64,000 bases of DNA from Haberlea rhodopensis (Eukaryota > Streptophyta > Magnoliopsida > Lamiales > Gesneriaceae): the NCBI GenBank assembly GCA_907163345.1, contig CAJQUN010000171.1, positions 1 through 64,000 of the forward strand. The letters run 5' to 3'. The notes beneath the pieces are model-generated. The model was given only the letters and a program-made list of their open reading frames with translations. It searched no databases and had not been told where the DNA came from. Made by a program: the position numbers and the translations under genes. Numbering within the stretch: position 1 is the stretch's first letter; the number at the start of each line of letters is the position of its first letter. Shown here piece by piece: positions 11,785-24,059 of this stretch.

Positions 11785-14700
11785 ATGGCGGCTATTAACC
11801 CGGAGAACCTCAATGAAGAGGTAGGGGATATGGGCAGTATGAATGCTAGTGTTGCTCATATGAATCCTTTACCGCCACCTGCTGTGGGAGTGGAGCCCAG
11901 TGCACAGATGTTATTACCAGGGGAGCTTAGTTTGACACAGTTTCTGAACTTCCGTCCACCCATGTTTGAGGGGATCGAGTCTGGAGAAGGGGCCGAAGAG
12001 TGGCTAGAACGGATAGAGCAGATACTTGTGACTGCGCCCTGTGCACGTACCGCATGGCTGAGGTTAGCCGAGTTTCAGATGGCGAAGAAGCCTTCTATGT
12101 GGTGGAAGACCACTGTGATGGAGCTGAGGGCTCAAGGTATGGTAGTGGACTGGACTGTATTCAGGACCCGGTTTCTTAACCGGTATTTTTCTGCAGCTGC
12201 CAGACAAGTAAAGAAGGACGAGTTCACCAATTTGAAGCAGGGCAATATGTCAGTTTCAGACTTTGCTTTGCAGTATTCCTCACTGTTGAGGTATGTCCCC
12301 CATATCGCTGTGAGTAGCCATGCAAAGATGAGGCATTTCCTGAAGGGACTGAGGCCGGAACTATTTGACCGGGTTGTCTCCAACAACCCCAGCTCTTTTG
12401 ATGACGCCCTGACAGGGGCAGATCTGGCAGAGATTGCTGTGGGCGCGTACAAGGATGTTGTACCCCCTTTCGTACCACCACAGAGGCCTGTTACTGATAG
12501 TTTGAAACCTCGAGGGGATCAGTTCAAGGCTCGTGGAGCCTCATCATCTTCCAGATTTAGTGGGAAGAAATCTCAGGGTCAGAAGGAGAGCAATCGAGGA
12601 CCTACACAGGGGAGTAAGGCAGGAGGGGATAGGTGTGACCGCTGTGGAGGATTTCACTTGTCACGTGACTGCCGAGGCTGTTATGTTTGTGGCACGGTGG
12701 GCCACTTAGCTCGGAACTGCCCCAATCGGGCAAGTCAGGCAGACTCAGGGCCGAATAGGCCAAGATTTGACGCTAGGATGGCACCACCGAGACAGCAGTT
12801 TGCGCCTCGACTCCAGGGAGGTCAGGCGGCGGGACCGCCGCAAAGTCAGGTGTATGCACTGACTAGGGAGCAGGCTGAGGCAGCCCCGGAGGAGGTCATT
12901 GCTGGTACGTGCCATTTATTTACGTACCCTGCATTTATTTTGATAGATACAGGTGCTTCTCATTCTTTTGTATCTATTGCTTTTGTGGAGAGACACCGCT
13001 TGTGCTCGTCTCTGTTACCCACGCCTCTCATGGTCTCGACACCCACGGGAAAGCATGTGATTGCGGACCGACTGTTATCTGATTGCCTCATTTATTTTGA
13101 GGGCAATGATCTGAGGACCGATCTGATTCAGTTAGAGATGGCAGATTTTGACTGCATTATCGGCATTGATGTGTTGAGCAGATACCGAGCTGTGGTAGAT
13201 TGCCGACAGAGGATGGTACGTTTTCTATCTGATCAGGGGTTCCAGTGGACTTTTTATGGGGACGGCTCTCGTCCAAGGATTCCAGTGATCTCTGCGGTTA
13301 AGATGTCGCGATTATTGGAGCGCGGCCATACGGGCTACCTTATTTATGCCATGGATGCATCGGACGAAATGGAAGTGAGAGCCGAGGACATTCCAGTTGT
13401 GGCGGAATTCATTGATGTGTTCCCAGATGAGATTCCGGGGTTTCCGCCTATCAGGGATGTTGAGTTCGCCATTGAGCTGCTGCCGGGGACTTCTGCTATT
13501 TCTCGTGCCCCGTACAGGATGGCACCGGCAGAGCTGAGAGAGCTGAAGGTACAATTACAGGAGCTCCTCGACAAGGGATACATTCGTTCTAGTGTATCGC
13601 CTTGGGGTGCACCAGTCTTGTTCGTGAAAAAGAAGGATGGATCAATGCGTCTGTGCATTGACTACATGCAATTGAACAAGGCCACAGTGAAGAACAGGTA
13701 TCCACTTCCGAGGATTGATGATCTGTTCGATCAGCTTCAGGGTACAGAGGTGTACTCAAAGATAGACTTGAGGTCAGGCTATCATCAGGTGCGGGTTAGA
13801 GCTGGCGATGTCCAAAAGACGGCTTTTAGGACTCGGTATGGGCACTACGAGTTCTTAGTGATGCCATTCGGGGTGACAAATGCACCTGCAGTTTTTATGA
13901 GCCTGATGAACAGAGTATTTCAGGAGTACCTCGATCAGTTTGTGATCGTATTAATTGATGACATCCTTGTCTATTCAAGGAGTGAGGAGGATCATGCCGA
14001 TCATCTGAGGATAGTGCTCCAGATCCTCAGAGATCATCAGTTGTACGCCAAACTCAGCAAGTGTGAGTTCTGGCTGAGCAATGTAGCATTCTTGGGCCAT
14101 ATCATTTCACGAGAGGGGATATCAGTAGACCCGAGGAAGATAGAGGCAGTTATGGATTGGTCTACCCCTACTTCAGTCAGTGAGATTCGGAGTTTTCTTG
14201 GTCTGGCTGGCTATTACCGACGTTTCGTCGAGGGTTTCTCAAAGATCGCCAAGTCACTTACACAGCTGACTCAGAAGGGAGTCTCATTTTGTTGGTCAGA
14301 GGTCTGTGAGCAGAGTTTCAGGGAATTGAAGCACAGACTGACTACTGCACCAGTTCTAGTGATTCCCAGGAGAACAAAGGATTCGTTCTCTATACCGGCG
14401 CATCGCTTCATGGTTTAGGATGCGTGCTGATGCAGGATAAGCACGTTGTGGCTTACGCTTCGAGACAATTAAAGCCACATGAGACGAGATATCCGGTCCA
14501 TGATCTGGAGCTAGCAGCTATAGTGTTCGCCTTGAAGATATGGCGACACTACTTATACGGTACCTCATTCACCATCTTCACTGATCACAAAATCCTGAAG
14601 TTCTTGTTTACACAGGCTGAGCTGAACATGAGGCAGAGGAGATGGATGGATCTGCTGAAGGATTATGATTGTGAAATCCTATACCATCTCGGGAAAGCAA

Positions 14701-16289
14701 ATTTGACAGCTGATGCTTTGAGTCGGAAGGTGAGGAGCACAATAGAGGATGCCATGTGCTTATAAGCTATGTTGGGCTCCTACTGTCAGTTGGGGTTTGA
14801 TTATGATGTATCTACTTCGCCAGTACAGGTTTTGACCTTGCTAGCTGAGCCTGTTATTTATGATCACATCAGGAAGGCTCAGGGGACCGACACAGAGGTT
14901 CGGAGATGGATGTTAGTGGTTCATTCAGGTCAGCCATCGAGATTCAGAGTGGCTGAGGATGGTTCTCTGAGACTTGGCGACAGATGGGTCGTTCCAGATA
15001 CACCCGAGTTGCGACGGGGTATATTACAGCGAGCTCATTGCAGCAGGATGAGTGTCCACCCGGGCGGGAAGAAGATGTATAAGGATCTACGCAGCCAGTT
15101 CTGGTGGAGGCGTATGAAACAATATGTCACCTCATTCGTCAAAAGATGTTTGATTTGTCAACAGGTAAAGGCCGAGAGGCAGAGGCCTGGAGGTGAGCTA
15201 AGGAGTTTGGAGATACCCGAGTGGAAGTGGCAGCACGTGTCTATGGATTTCGTGACCCACTTACCGAGGACTGTTTCGGGTTTTGATGCCATCTGGGTAA
15301 TCGTGGACAGATTGACTAAAGTGGCTCACTTCATTCCCTACTGTATGACATGTACGCACTTGAGGATGGCACAGTTATATGTCAGAGATGTGGTGAGACT
15401 GCACGGGATCCCTGTTTCGATAGTGTCCGATCGAGATCCGCGGTTCACATCTCACTTCTGGGAGGGTCTGCAGACAGCTCTAGGTACAGAGTTGAGGCTG
15501 AGCACAGCCTATCACCCTCAGATGGATGGACAAACTGAGCGTACGATACAGACGCTCGAAGATATGTTGAGAGCTTGTGTGTTAGAGTTCGACACTTCAT
15601 GGCAGGACTCGATAGCCTTGGTGGAGTTCTCTTACAACAACAGCTACCAGGCAAGTATACAGATGGCTCCTTTTGAGGCCCTCTATGGTAGGCGTTGTAG
15701 GTCACCCTTGTGTTGGGATGACATGGACCGTAAGTCGGTTGGAGGACCAGAGTTGGTTCAGGATATGGAAGAAAAGGTAAAGGTTATCAGGAGGAAGATG
15801 AAGGCAGCTCAGGACAGACAGGCAGCGTATGCCAATCAGCGGCGTAGGCCGTTGGAGTTTCAGTTGGGCGACAGAGTCTTTCTGAAGATCTCACCTTTCA
15901 GAGGTGTAGTACGGTTTGGTATGCGGGGGAAGTTGTCCCCGAGATATGTGGGGCCGTATGAGATCTTACAGCGTGTGGGTACTCTGGCGTACCGTTTAGC
16001 TTTACCGCCTTCTCTGTCTTGTATACACGATGTATTCCATGTGTCTATGCTGAGGAAGTATGAGCCGGATCCTTCACATGTGTTGCAGCCTTCAGAGGTG
16101 CAGATTGAGTCCGATGTTTCCTATGTGGAGCGACCTATCAGGATTTTGGATAGGGCAGATCGCAGACTGAGAAACAAAGTTATTCCTATGGTCAAAGTTC
16201 AGTGGGATCGTAGGGGTGTCGAGGAGGCCACGTGGGAGACGGAGCGACACATGGTGCAACACTATCCAGAACTATTTTCTGGTATGTGA
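11785..16289 (+). pseudogene. G1 gag-pol polyprotein, one frameshift and one nonsense change
   Basis: The ATG at 11785 (MAAINPENL) is preferred because the same context (GTGTTGCAGCATGG) precedes gag in the other copies. Order: gag; two zinc knuckles, the first CX2CX3HX4C and the second CX2CX4HX4C (from about residue 299); protease [11 protein letters not shown] (Asp about 388); RT with [10 protein letters not shown] and LIDD (about 725); RNase H; integrase with HHCC zinc motif, D, D, E ([21 protein letters not shown]); chromodomain-like [16 protein letters not shown] tail. Breaks: a one-base loss near 14366-14369 shifts frame, and TAA replaces a Ser codon at 14763-14765. The RNase H motif YTDAS reads YTGAS (Gly at 14397-14399), losing a catalytic Asp. 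RT has FIDD changed to LIDD and DYRQLNK to DYMQLNK. It is probably not functional. Confidence 0.93.
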
Positions 16290-16359
16290 TTTATGTTTTG
16301 TTTATTTTGGGTAAGTGCATGCTGATTTCGAGGGAGAAATCTTATAAGTAGGGGAGTAT

Positions 16360-18678
16360 TGTGATATCCCCGAAATGATTATGTGATTTTAATCATTTGT
16401 TTATATTATGATGATTTAGTGTTAATTCATGGGGTTGAATTAATATGGTTGAAGAGTTACATTTCGGGGTGCATGCGACATATGTTGGGATGTTGGGGTT
16501 GTGGCGTAATTATTTGGGGTGTGTGTTATTTGTTTTGGTAAAAGCATATTTAAATGGGAATTGAAGTATTTTACTGAGAAAATACTATAAAATATCATGT
16601 GAGGATATTTTAATACATCGTGCTAAATACCGGGACCAAAACATAACACATCACTTAACCCACCACTCAACCACCCCCCTTGACCCATACCCTGCTACCA
16701 GCTGCCAGCTGCTTGCCCATACTCCTTGTCCCATCTCTCACCCAACCTTTCCATGTCTGAAATCACTCCAATTCTCTCCCAAAATTCGTCCAACAGCTGC
16801 TAAGGAAGTTAGGAGGAGATCTTCCATTTTCATTGCTTGGAAAGCTTGTAAAAATCGTAGCAAAAGAGGGTGAGAGACCATGTTCTGTTTTGGGTCAAGT
16901 TGTGTTTTGAGTCATGTTTTTACTTGGTGTAAAAATGGCATGATAGCTTAGGTTTCGTTGAACCTTCGATTTAAGTTCATTCATGGTGTTGTTATGAAGC
17001 TCTCAGTATTTTTCCTTATGTATATTACATGTTTTATGTAGAGGAAATAAGCATGTAAAGTATGGTGTTCGAAAATCTCGGTAAGGTTGTGCCCTGTTTT
17101 CTGGAAAAATATGAGTTGGGAGTGTTTTTATGAAGGTGATATCATGCACGTTAGCTTAGGTTTTGGTAAACCTTTGATGTGAAAATATGCATGGTAGTTT
17201 TGAGAAGCCCTTGGCATGTTTGTTCGAGCATGCTTTATGTTATATGTTGTAGTTTTTATAGCATGAAATGAGGTGCTCAAGAAATCTGGAAATGATTATG
17301 TTGCCCTGTTTCCAGAAAAGTTGATCGAGTACTTGTGTGAATGGTCGACGTTTATGCATGTGGGCTTATGTTTGGGGTGTAAATTTGATATGAATACACT
17401 CAGGGTAGTGTGTTATAACTGCTAGCATGTTGGTCTTGGCATGTTGTATGTCTTACATGTTAGATTTAAAGGTATGAATATCAGTGTTAGAGAATTCTGG
17501 AACTCTGGGCTGAAACAGAGCGACCGATCGATCGGTGAAGAACACCGATCGATCGGCAAAAGCCGTAGCATTTTTCCAAAATTCAAACAGTTCACCGATC
17601 GATCGGTGATGAGGACCGATCGATCGGTAGTGCCTTTTTTTTTTAAAATGTGGAATTTGTTTAAATTTTGATATTGGATTGTAATGAGACATCTAATATT
17701 GTGTTGTACACTGGTGTAGAGCCTTCACAGACAGCTACACAGCGCAGGGGATAGAGTCCCACAATACACTACATTTTGGAAAGGTACGTAAGCGACGTAC
17801 GGGCATCCAACGGTAACATGTACTTATGTTTGTCTGTTTGACACATGATGAATGCAATGTGATGCATTAAGAGTTGATACATGTTATTATGCATTGTTGT
17901 TGCATATTATGCATTGTTGTTGCATATTGTGATGTGGAATAAAGAGGTGTATTCCACGAGTCAGGGGTGATCACAGTGAAGGTTTTAATGCTTACGCTTG
18001 ACCGCTAAAAATGTGGAGCGGGAGGGGGGAGGCTCGCTTGCACATGGAGGCGGGGTATACCATACTAAGCGAGGATGAGATACCGCTAGTATGAAGAAGC
18101 GAGGATGAGATACCGCTTGTTTTGAGATTGTAAAGCGAAGAAGCATTAAAATAACTGATGATGACTGACTCAAGAAAAAGAGATGAAATGTCATGACATT
18201 TATTGGTGAAGCCATATATTCATATAGTGTTTTGATTATGAATTGTGGTACAGGGACAACCAATGGGCATTGTAAATGCGATGGAAATACAGGAAGTGCT
18301 TTGTATTTTATGATTATGCATTTACGTCTTACATTCATATTTTGTGGTATATGAATTATGTTATGCTCATGTGTTGGGGGTTGTCTTTGTAGGTGCTTTT
18401 GATGATGAGAACCAGGGTCGGGGTTGAAAAGCTGAGCTGTAAGGAGTGCTACAGGATTAGCATATTAGAGAAAATTTTTGTATAGCTTCTACATGTGGTA
18501 GAGTAAGACTATAGTGTAGTACCTTTTGTAGGAATTTGTAAAATTCCTTCTGAAACTTTTGGTACTGTATCTCTTAAGCTCAGGTTAATCAACATGACTC
18601 ATTACTCTGATTTATTCATATGAATGTTTAGTTCTCTTAATCGCACCTATTAGTATCTTGAGATATCGGGGTCTAACA
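16360..18678 (+). repeat. 3' LTR of G1
   Basis: Same length (2319 bp) as the 5' LTR with few differences. It ends TCTAACA where the 5' copy has TCTCACA. It carries the same palindrome cluster (17523-17629) and inverted motif (17784-17800). Confidence 0.94.
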
Positions 18679-21515
18679 AGCAATATACTCAGCTTCTGTT
18701 GTAGAATCGGCTACTGTCTCTTGCTTTGAACTCTTGCAGCTCACAGCACCTCCATTTAGGCAATACACATATCCAGATTGCGATCGATAATCATCTTTGT
18801 CGGTTTGGAAGCTTGCATCAGTGTAACCCATTACATTGAGCTCTTCCTCACCTCCATAAATCAAGAACGTATCCTTAGTTCTTCTCAAGTACTTCAGGAT
18901 ATTCTTGACAGCAATCCAGTGACCTTCACCTGGATCAACTTGATATCGGCTCGTCATGCTCAAAGCATACGATACATCGGGACGAGTACATATCATGGCA
19001 TACATGATAGATCCAATAGCTGACGCATATGAATCTTACTCATGCGTTGTCTCTCATCTGGTGTTGAAGGACACTGTTCCTTCGAGAGATATATACCATG
19101 TGTCATAGGCACGAATCCTTTCTTTGATTCTTGCATGCTAAACCTTTTAAGCACTTTGTCTATGTATGTACTTTGACTTAGGCCAAGAAGCCTTCTCGAT
19201 CTATCTCTATAGATCTTGATTCCTAATACATAGGTGGCTTCTCCCAAGTCTTTCATCGAAAAGCAGTTCCCTAGCCAAATCTTTACAGATTGTAAGGCAG
19301 GGATATCATTCCCAATGAGAAGTATGTCATCTACATACAACACTAGGAAAATGATTATGCTCCCACTGACCTTCTTGTAGACACAAGGTTCATCTACGTT
19401 TTTGATAAAACCAAACTCTTTGATTGCATCATCAAAACAAAGATTCCAACTCCGAGAAGCTTGCTTCAATCCATAAATGGATCGTTGTAGCTTGCATATC
19501 TTTCCAGCATCCTTTGGATCGACAAAACCCTCGGGCTGTGTCATGTACACATCATCGAGAAGATTTCCATTAAGGAAAGCTGTTTTGACATCCATCTGCC
19601 AGATTTCATAATCATGAAATGCAGCTATTACAAGTAAGATCCTTATGGATTTAACCATGGCCACTGGTGAAAAGGTTTCATCATAGTCAATACAATGAAT
19701 TTGTTTGAATCTTTTTGCAACCAGCCGACCTTTATAGGTTTGTACATTACCATCCATATCGGTCTTTTTCTTGAAAATCCATTTGCACCCTATGGGTCGT
19801 ACCCCTTCAGGTGGATCAACCAAAGTCCATACTTGGTTTGCATGCATGGATTCCATCTCAGATTTCATGGCCTCTTGCCATTTCTCAGAATCAGTGCCCA
19901 TTATAGCTTGTTGATAAGATGTCGGCTCATCCTCATCAATAAGTAGTAAGTCACCTTGTTGAGTCACAAGAAATCCATATCTCTGTGGCTCCCAGTGTTC
20001 TCTTACAGACCTACGCTGGGCTTGTGTCTCTTGAGCAGGTACTTCTTCCACAACAGCTTGCGGTGCCTGCTCTGTTTCCATCTCAATCTCAGGTTCAGTG
20101 TTTTCTTGTGGTTGAACTTCACTAAGTTCTATTTTTCTCCCATTGGTTTTTCTAGAAATAAATTCTCTTTCAAGAAATACACCAGTCCGAGCAACAACTA
20201 CTTTGTTCTCGGTGGGATAATAGAAATAGTATCCTTTCGTTTCCTTAGGATACCCCACAAATAAACACTTATCAGATTTGGGTCCAAGTTTGTTAGTGGC
20301 GTGACGTCTAACGAAAGCCTCACAACCCCAAATCTTCATAAAAGACATACTAGGACGCTTCCCAGTCCATATCTCATATGGTGTCTTTTCCACTGATTTA
20401 GATGGAACACAGTTCAGTAAGAAAATCGTTGTTTCTAGAGCATGTCCCCAAAACGATATCGGAAGATCTGCATGACTCATCATTGATCTAACCATGTCCA
20501 ACAAGGTTCGATTTCTCCTCTCGGATACACCATTCCATTGTGGAGTATACGGAGGAGTGAGTTGTGGGACTATCCCACACTCCTTTAGATAGTCATGAAA
20601 CTCTTGGCTTAAGTATTCACCTCCTCGATCTGATCGAAGGATTTTGATACTTTTGCCAAGTTGGTTTTGTACTTCATTCTTGAAATCTTTGAACTTTTCA
20701 AAGGTTTCATGTTTATGCTTCATTAGTACACATACCCATATCTACTGAGGTCATCAGTAAATGTAACGAAGTATTGAAAACCACCTCTAGCTTGTGTACT
20801 TATTGGTCCACATACATCACTATGTATTAGTCACAATAAAACATTTGCCATTTCAACATGTCCCTTGAAAGGGGCTTTAGTCATCTTGCCCATTAAACAA
20901 GATTCGCATGTTTCATATGATTCAAAATCAAATGAATCTAATACTCCATCCTTATGAAGTTTAGATATGCGGTTCTCGTTTATGTGGCCCAAGCGACAAT
21001 GCCAGAGATAAGTCGGATTACAATCATTATTTGTAATCCTTTTAGTATTTATGTTATAGATAGGCATATCAAGATTTAATAAATAAAGACCATTCACCAT
21101 TTGTGCACTAGCATAAAACATATCATTTAAATAAATAGAATAACAGTTGTCCTTTATCATAAATGAAAATCCACACTTGTCTAAACAAGAAATAGAAATA
21201 ATGTTTTTGGTAATGGATGGCACAAAATAACAGTCTTTTAAAATCAACGATAAACCAGAAGGCAAAGATAAATAATAATCTCCTATAGGTAATGCAGCAA
21301 CTCTTGCTCCATTTCCAACTCGGAGATCTACTTCGCCTTTCGCCAACAATCTACTCTTTTTGAGGTCCTGCACATTTAGACAAATGTGAGATCCACATCC
21401 AGTATCTAATACCCATGATGAAGAAGTAGATAAATTGACTTCTATAACAAAAATACCTGAAGTGGAAGTCACACTTCCTTTCTTTAGATCCTCCAGATAT
21501 ACTTTGCAGTTTCTT
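18679..21515 (-). pseudogene. Copia pol: protease, integrase, reverse transcriptase, RNase H (N-terminal part)
   Basis: On the minus strand: protease SWVLDTGCGSHICL (about 21410), integrase zinc motif (WHCRLGH...CESCLMGK, about 21000-20890), integrase core with HSDVCGP, TDDLSRYGY, LRSDRGGEY and NGVSERRNRT, then RT with QMDVKTAFLNGNL and YVDDILLIGND, and RNase H TDASFQTDKDD...AEYIA, which ends at the chromovirus insertion. Order and motifs are those of Ty1/copia. Breaks seen: an in-frame TGA just before HSDVCGP (about 20830), a one-base loss near 20735 (before the MKHKHETF segment), and another near 19035 (before MYAMICTRPDV). All catalytic residues named are present, so the decay is by a few small lesions. 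The continuation is at 8913-9247. Confidence 0.9.
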
Positions 21516-22309
21516 TTCCAATGGCCGGTCTCACCTCAATGGAAACAGTTCCCTTCCTTTGCTATCCCTCCCTTTGGCTTCAGTGCATAAGACTTTGGCT
21601 TAGATTTAACAAAGACCTTCTTTGCTTTCTTATTGCCTTTAGCTTTGGCCTTTCCTTTGCCCTTATTCACAATAAGAACATTTGTGTCCTTAGTCTTCTT
21701 TGTATTTGCTTCATATGTTCTCAACATACCAAGCAATTGTGGTAGAGTCTTTTCATGTCAGTCATATTGTAATTTACTACAAATTGACTGAAGCTCTCAG
21801 GCAACGATTGCAAGATCACATCAGTGGCCAACTCTTGGTCCAACGGAAAACCCAGCTTCTCCAGCTTCTCAATGTACCCAATCATCTTGAGCACATGAGT
21901 TCCAGCTAGGCTTCCCTCTACCATCCTGCACTGGAACAACGCTTTAGAGACGTCATACCTCTCTTGTCTAGCTTGCTGTTGGTACAATTGCTTTAAGTGT
22001 TCGATCATATCGAACGCCTCCATTTCCTCATGTTGCTTCTGAAGCTCAGAGTTCATGGTGGCAAACATAAGGCAGCCAACATCAAGTGCGTCATTCTGAT
22101 GCTTCTTGTAAGCATCCTTTCGGCTCTCGTAGCCGTCAGGGGAGGTTCCTCAACAGGTAAGGGTGTTCCTCTAGGACATATTTTTTCTTTTCTTGCTTGA
22201 GGACTATCCTCAGATTCCTATACCAGTCTAGGAAGTTTGTCCCATTTAATTTGTCCTTCTCAAGGACAGATCGCAGTGATAATGTGCTTGTTGTATTGTT
22301 AGTTGCCAT
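21516..22309 (-). pseudogene. Copia gag with broken zinc knuckle
   Basis: On the minus strand a start at 22309 gives MATNNTTSTLSLRSVL, NGTNFLDWYRNLRIVLKQEK, followed by frame changes between about 22165 and 22070. The QLYQQQARQERYDV...VNYNM helical gag core follows (21721-22068), then a Lys-rich linker (KGKGKAKAKGNKKAKK) and the zinc knuckle. Its second Cys codon is TGA (21536-21538), so the knuckle reads CFH-stop-GETGHWKRNC. Gag would normally coat the RNA and assemble the particle. With one stop and two or more frameshifts this copy is dead. The start was chosen because the N-terminus matches copia gag (UBN2-type) openings. Confidence 0.85.
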
Positions 22310-24046
22310 GGATATCTACAATATAAATATGCAAAATAAGTTTATGATTTACTCATTTAATATGGTCTTATATTAAATGATACCCCCACTATTTTGTTTA
22401 AAAAAATATCAACCCTCGAAACCTTTAGTGGGCCAAGATCCATATTTCGCCTAATCTTGAGTTAGCTTTGGCTAATCGCCCAAGACTCGGTTATTTAGGT
22501 AGACAACACTTTGTCAATTACATCACATGTAATTCTTGGATAGTTGGACGAACAACACTTTGTTCAATTCATCAAATGAATTATTATCCAACCCATGCCT
22601 CTAGGTTCCCAATCCTATTGAGATAACCTAGTTAAGTCGTACCCAATTTAAAGTATAACGGATATCACTTTTATCCTTTCGCGCCTTACTAAGATTGCCA
22701 CAACGCTTTGCTTTGGCAAACCCACATATGTACAATCGAAGTTTTTGACGAGTACTTTTAATTTTGGAAGGCATCTAAAACTTAATATTTTAGAGGGATT
22801 TATTGATCTCATGATTAGTTTGATAATTTAAAATATGTCCACTACATATAGTTGTATACATATCTACATATATGTGTAATACAATAATCAATCTAAAACA
22901 TAAGATAAATCATGCATCAACATACATAATTAAACGTGACATGGTTATAGCCCCTACTAGTGATTTTCTCAAGCCAATGAGAAGAGTCAACCTAAGGTAA
23001 CTTCACAAGCACCTTCCTTTGGCTCCAATTTGTGAATGGCCTCCTTATCCCGGCTTGATGCTCCATCTTCATTGATCACCATCAACAAAATAAACTACAC
23101 TATTTACAAGATATAGAATTCCTCGATTCACATTCGAGGGGAACATAGGGGAGGGATTACATTTAGAATAAAATAGAGAAGGCACGACTCGCAAGTCGTA
23201 TTATAAATTACAAACATCCACAAATTCTATCTAATAGGTCAAAAGGGCTATAACCATGATCCATGCTCATACAACATATAAAACATGCTTTAACATTTAA
23301 TTAATTAAATTCTAAACATTTTAAAATTTAATTCTAATTAAAACTGTAAAATAGAATTTTGAAAAATTATCGTACGCTCGGGACATCACATGCCACAGAC
23401 TTAAGCGACTAAGCCACGAACCACCATGGTTCGAACCAACCAAACACACGACTGGACCAATTATGGGCCTAGGGTTCGAAACCCTAGCCCATGGACGAAC
23501 CATGACCGAGCGGCGGCGGTGCTAGGGTTCCAAACCCTAGCCGCCGTGCACCACTTTGAGTTTTCATCGAGCCAACTTGTTCGAAACGCCGGAATTCTTG
23601 AGCCACGAATCATGGTCAGGTCATGCACGGTGGTGGCTCAACCATCTCGAGCCAAGGGTTCGAAAACCCTAGATCTCATGTGGTGAAGCCACTTATCCAT
23701 GCATGCTTGAACCATTATCGAGCCAAAGAGTTCAAAACTCATCCATGTCTCGAAACCTCCATGCACGAACATGAGCCAGAACAACTAGGCCATCTCGAGC
23801 CAAGGGTTCGAAAACCCTAGCCCTCATGTGGCTAAGCCGTGGGTCAATTGTGCTAGGTGGTGGCCGAAACATTGGCCAATTAATTTGATTATTCGCCAAT
23901 TATATCAAATACAATTTTACGATGATTTTCACAAACTCGATATTAACATATCATATATGTTTATACAGTTTTAAAAGCATGCAATAATAATCCTAATATG
24001 ATTAAAACAATTTAACCACATAAATCCGATATGAGCCTTGTACACG
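22310..24046 (-). other. Long untranslated leader of the nested copia
   Basis: About 1.7 kb between PBS and gag with no credible gene. The part at about 23400-23830 carries repeated near-palindromes around TAGGGTTCGAAACCCTA, including CTAGGGTTCGAAACCCTAG (23469-23487). Nearby 23321-23820 frames are by-products of these repeats. Confidence 0.7.
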
Positions 24047-24058
24047 GCTCTGATACCA
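24047..24058 (-). other. Primer-binding site of the nested copia
   Basis: The minus strand reads TGGTATCAGAGC directly after the 5' LTR end, matching initiator tRNA-Met. Confidence 0.9.
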
Positions 24059-24059
24059 C

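Larger units (their letters stand above)
9248..18678 (+). mobile_element. Ty3/gypsy chromovirus G1, nested in the copia RNase H
   Basis: Complete element of 9431 bp flanked by AGCAA (9243-9247 and 18679-18683). LTRs of 2319 bp start TGTGATATCCCCG. Primer-binding site TGGTATCAGAGC is at 11572-11583, and the purine tract AAGTAGGGGAGTATT ends at 16359. Between lies a gag-pol gene with protease-RT-RNase H-integrase order (gypsy) and a chromodomain-like tail. Long LTRs and this tail suggest a Tekay/Del-type chromovirus. About 20 substitutions and a few indels distinguish the LTRs by eye, under 1%, so it is the youngest layer of this nest. The coding region is nevertheless broken. Confidence 0.94.

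Noticed and set aside
19695..22200. Plus-strand open frames across the copia gene
   Set aside because: Antisense shadows; the minus strand carries recognisable integrase, RT and gag.
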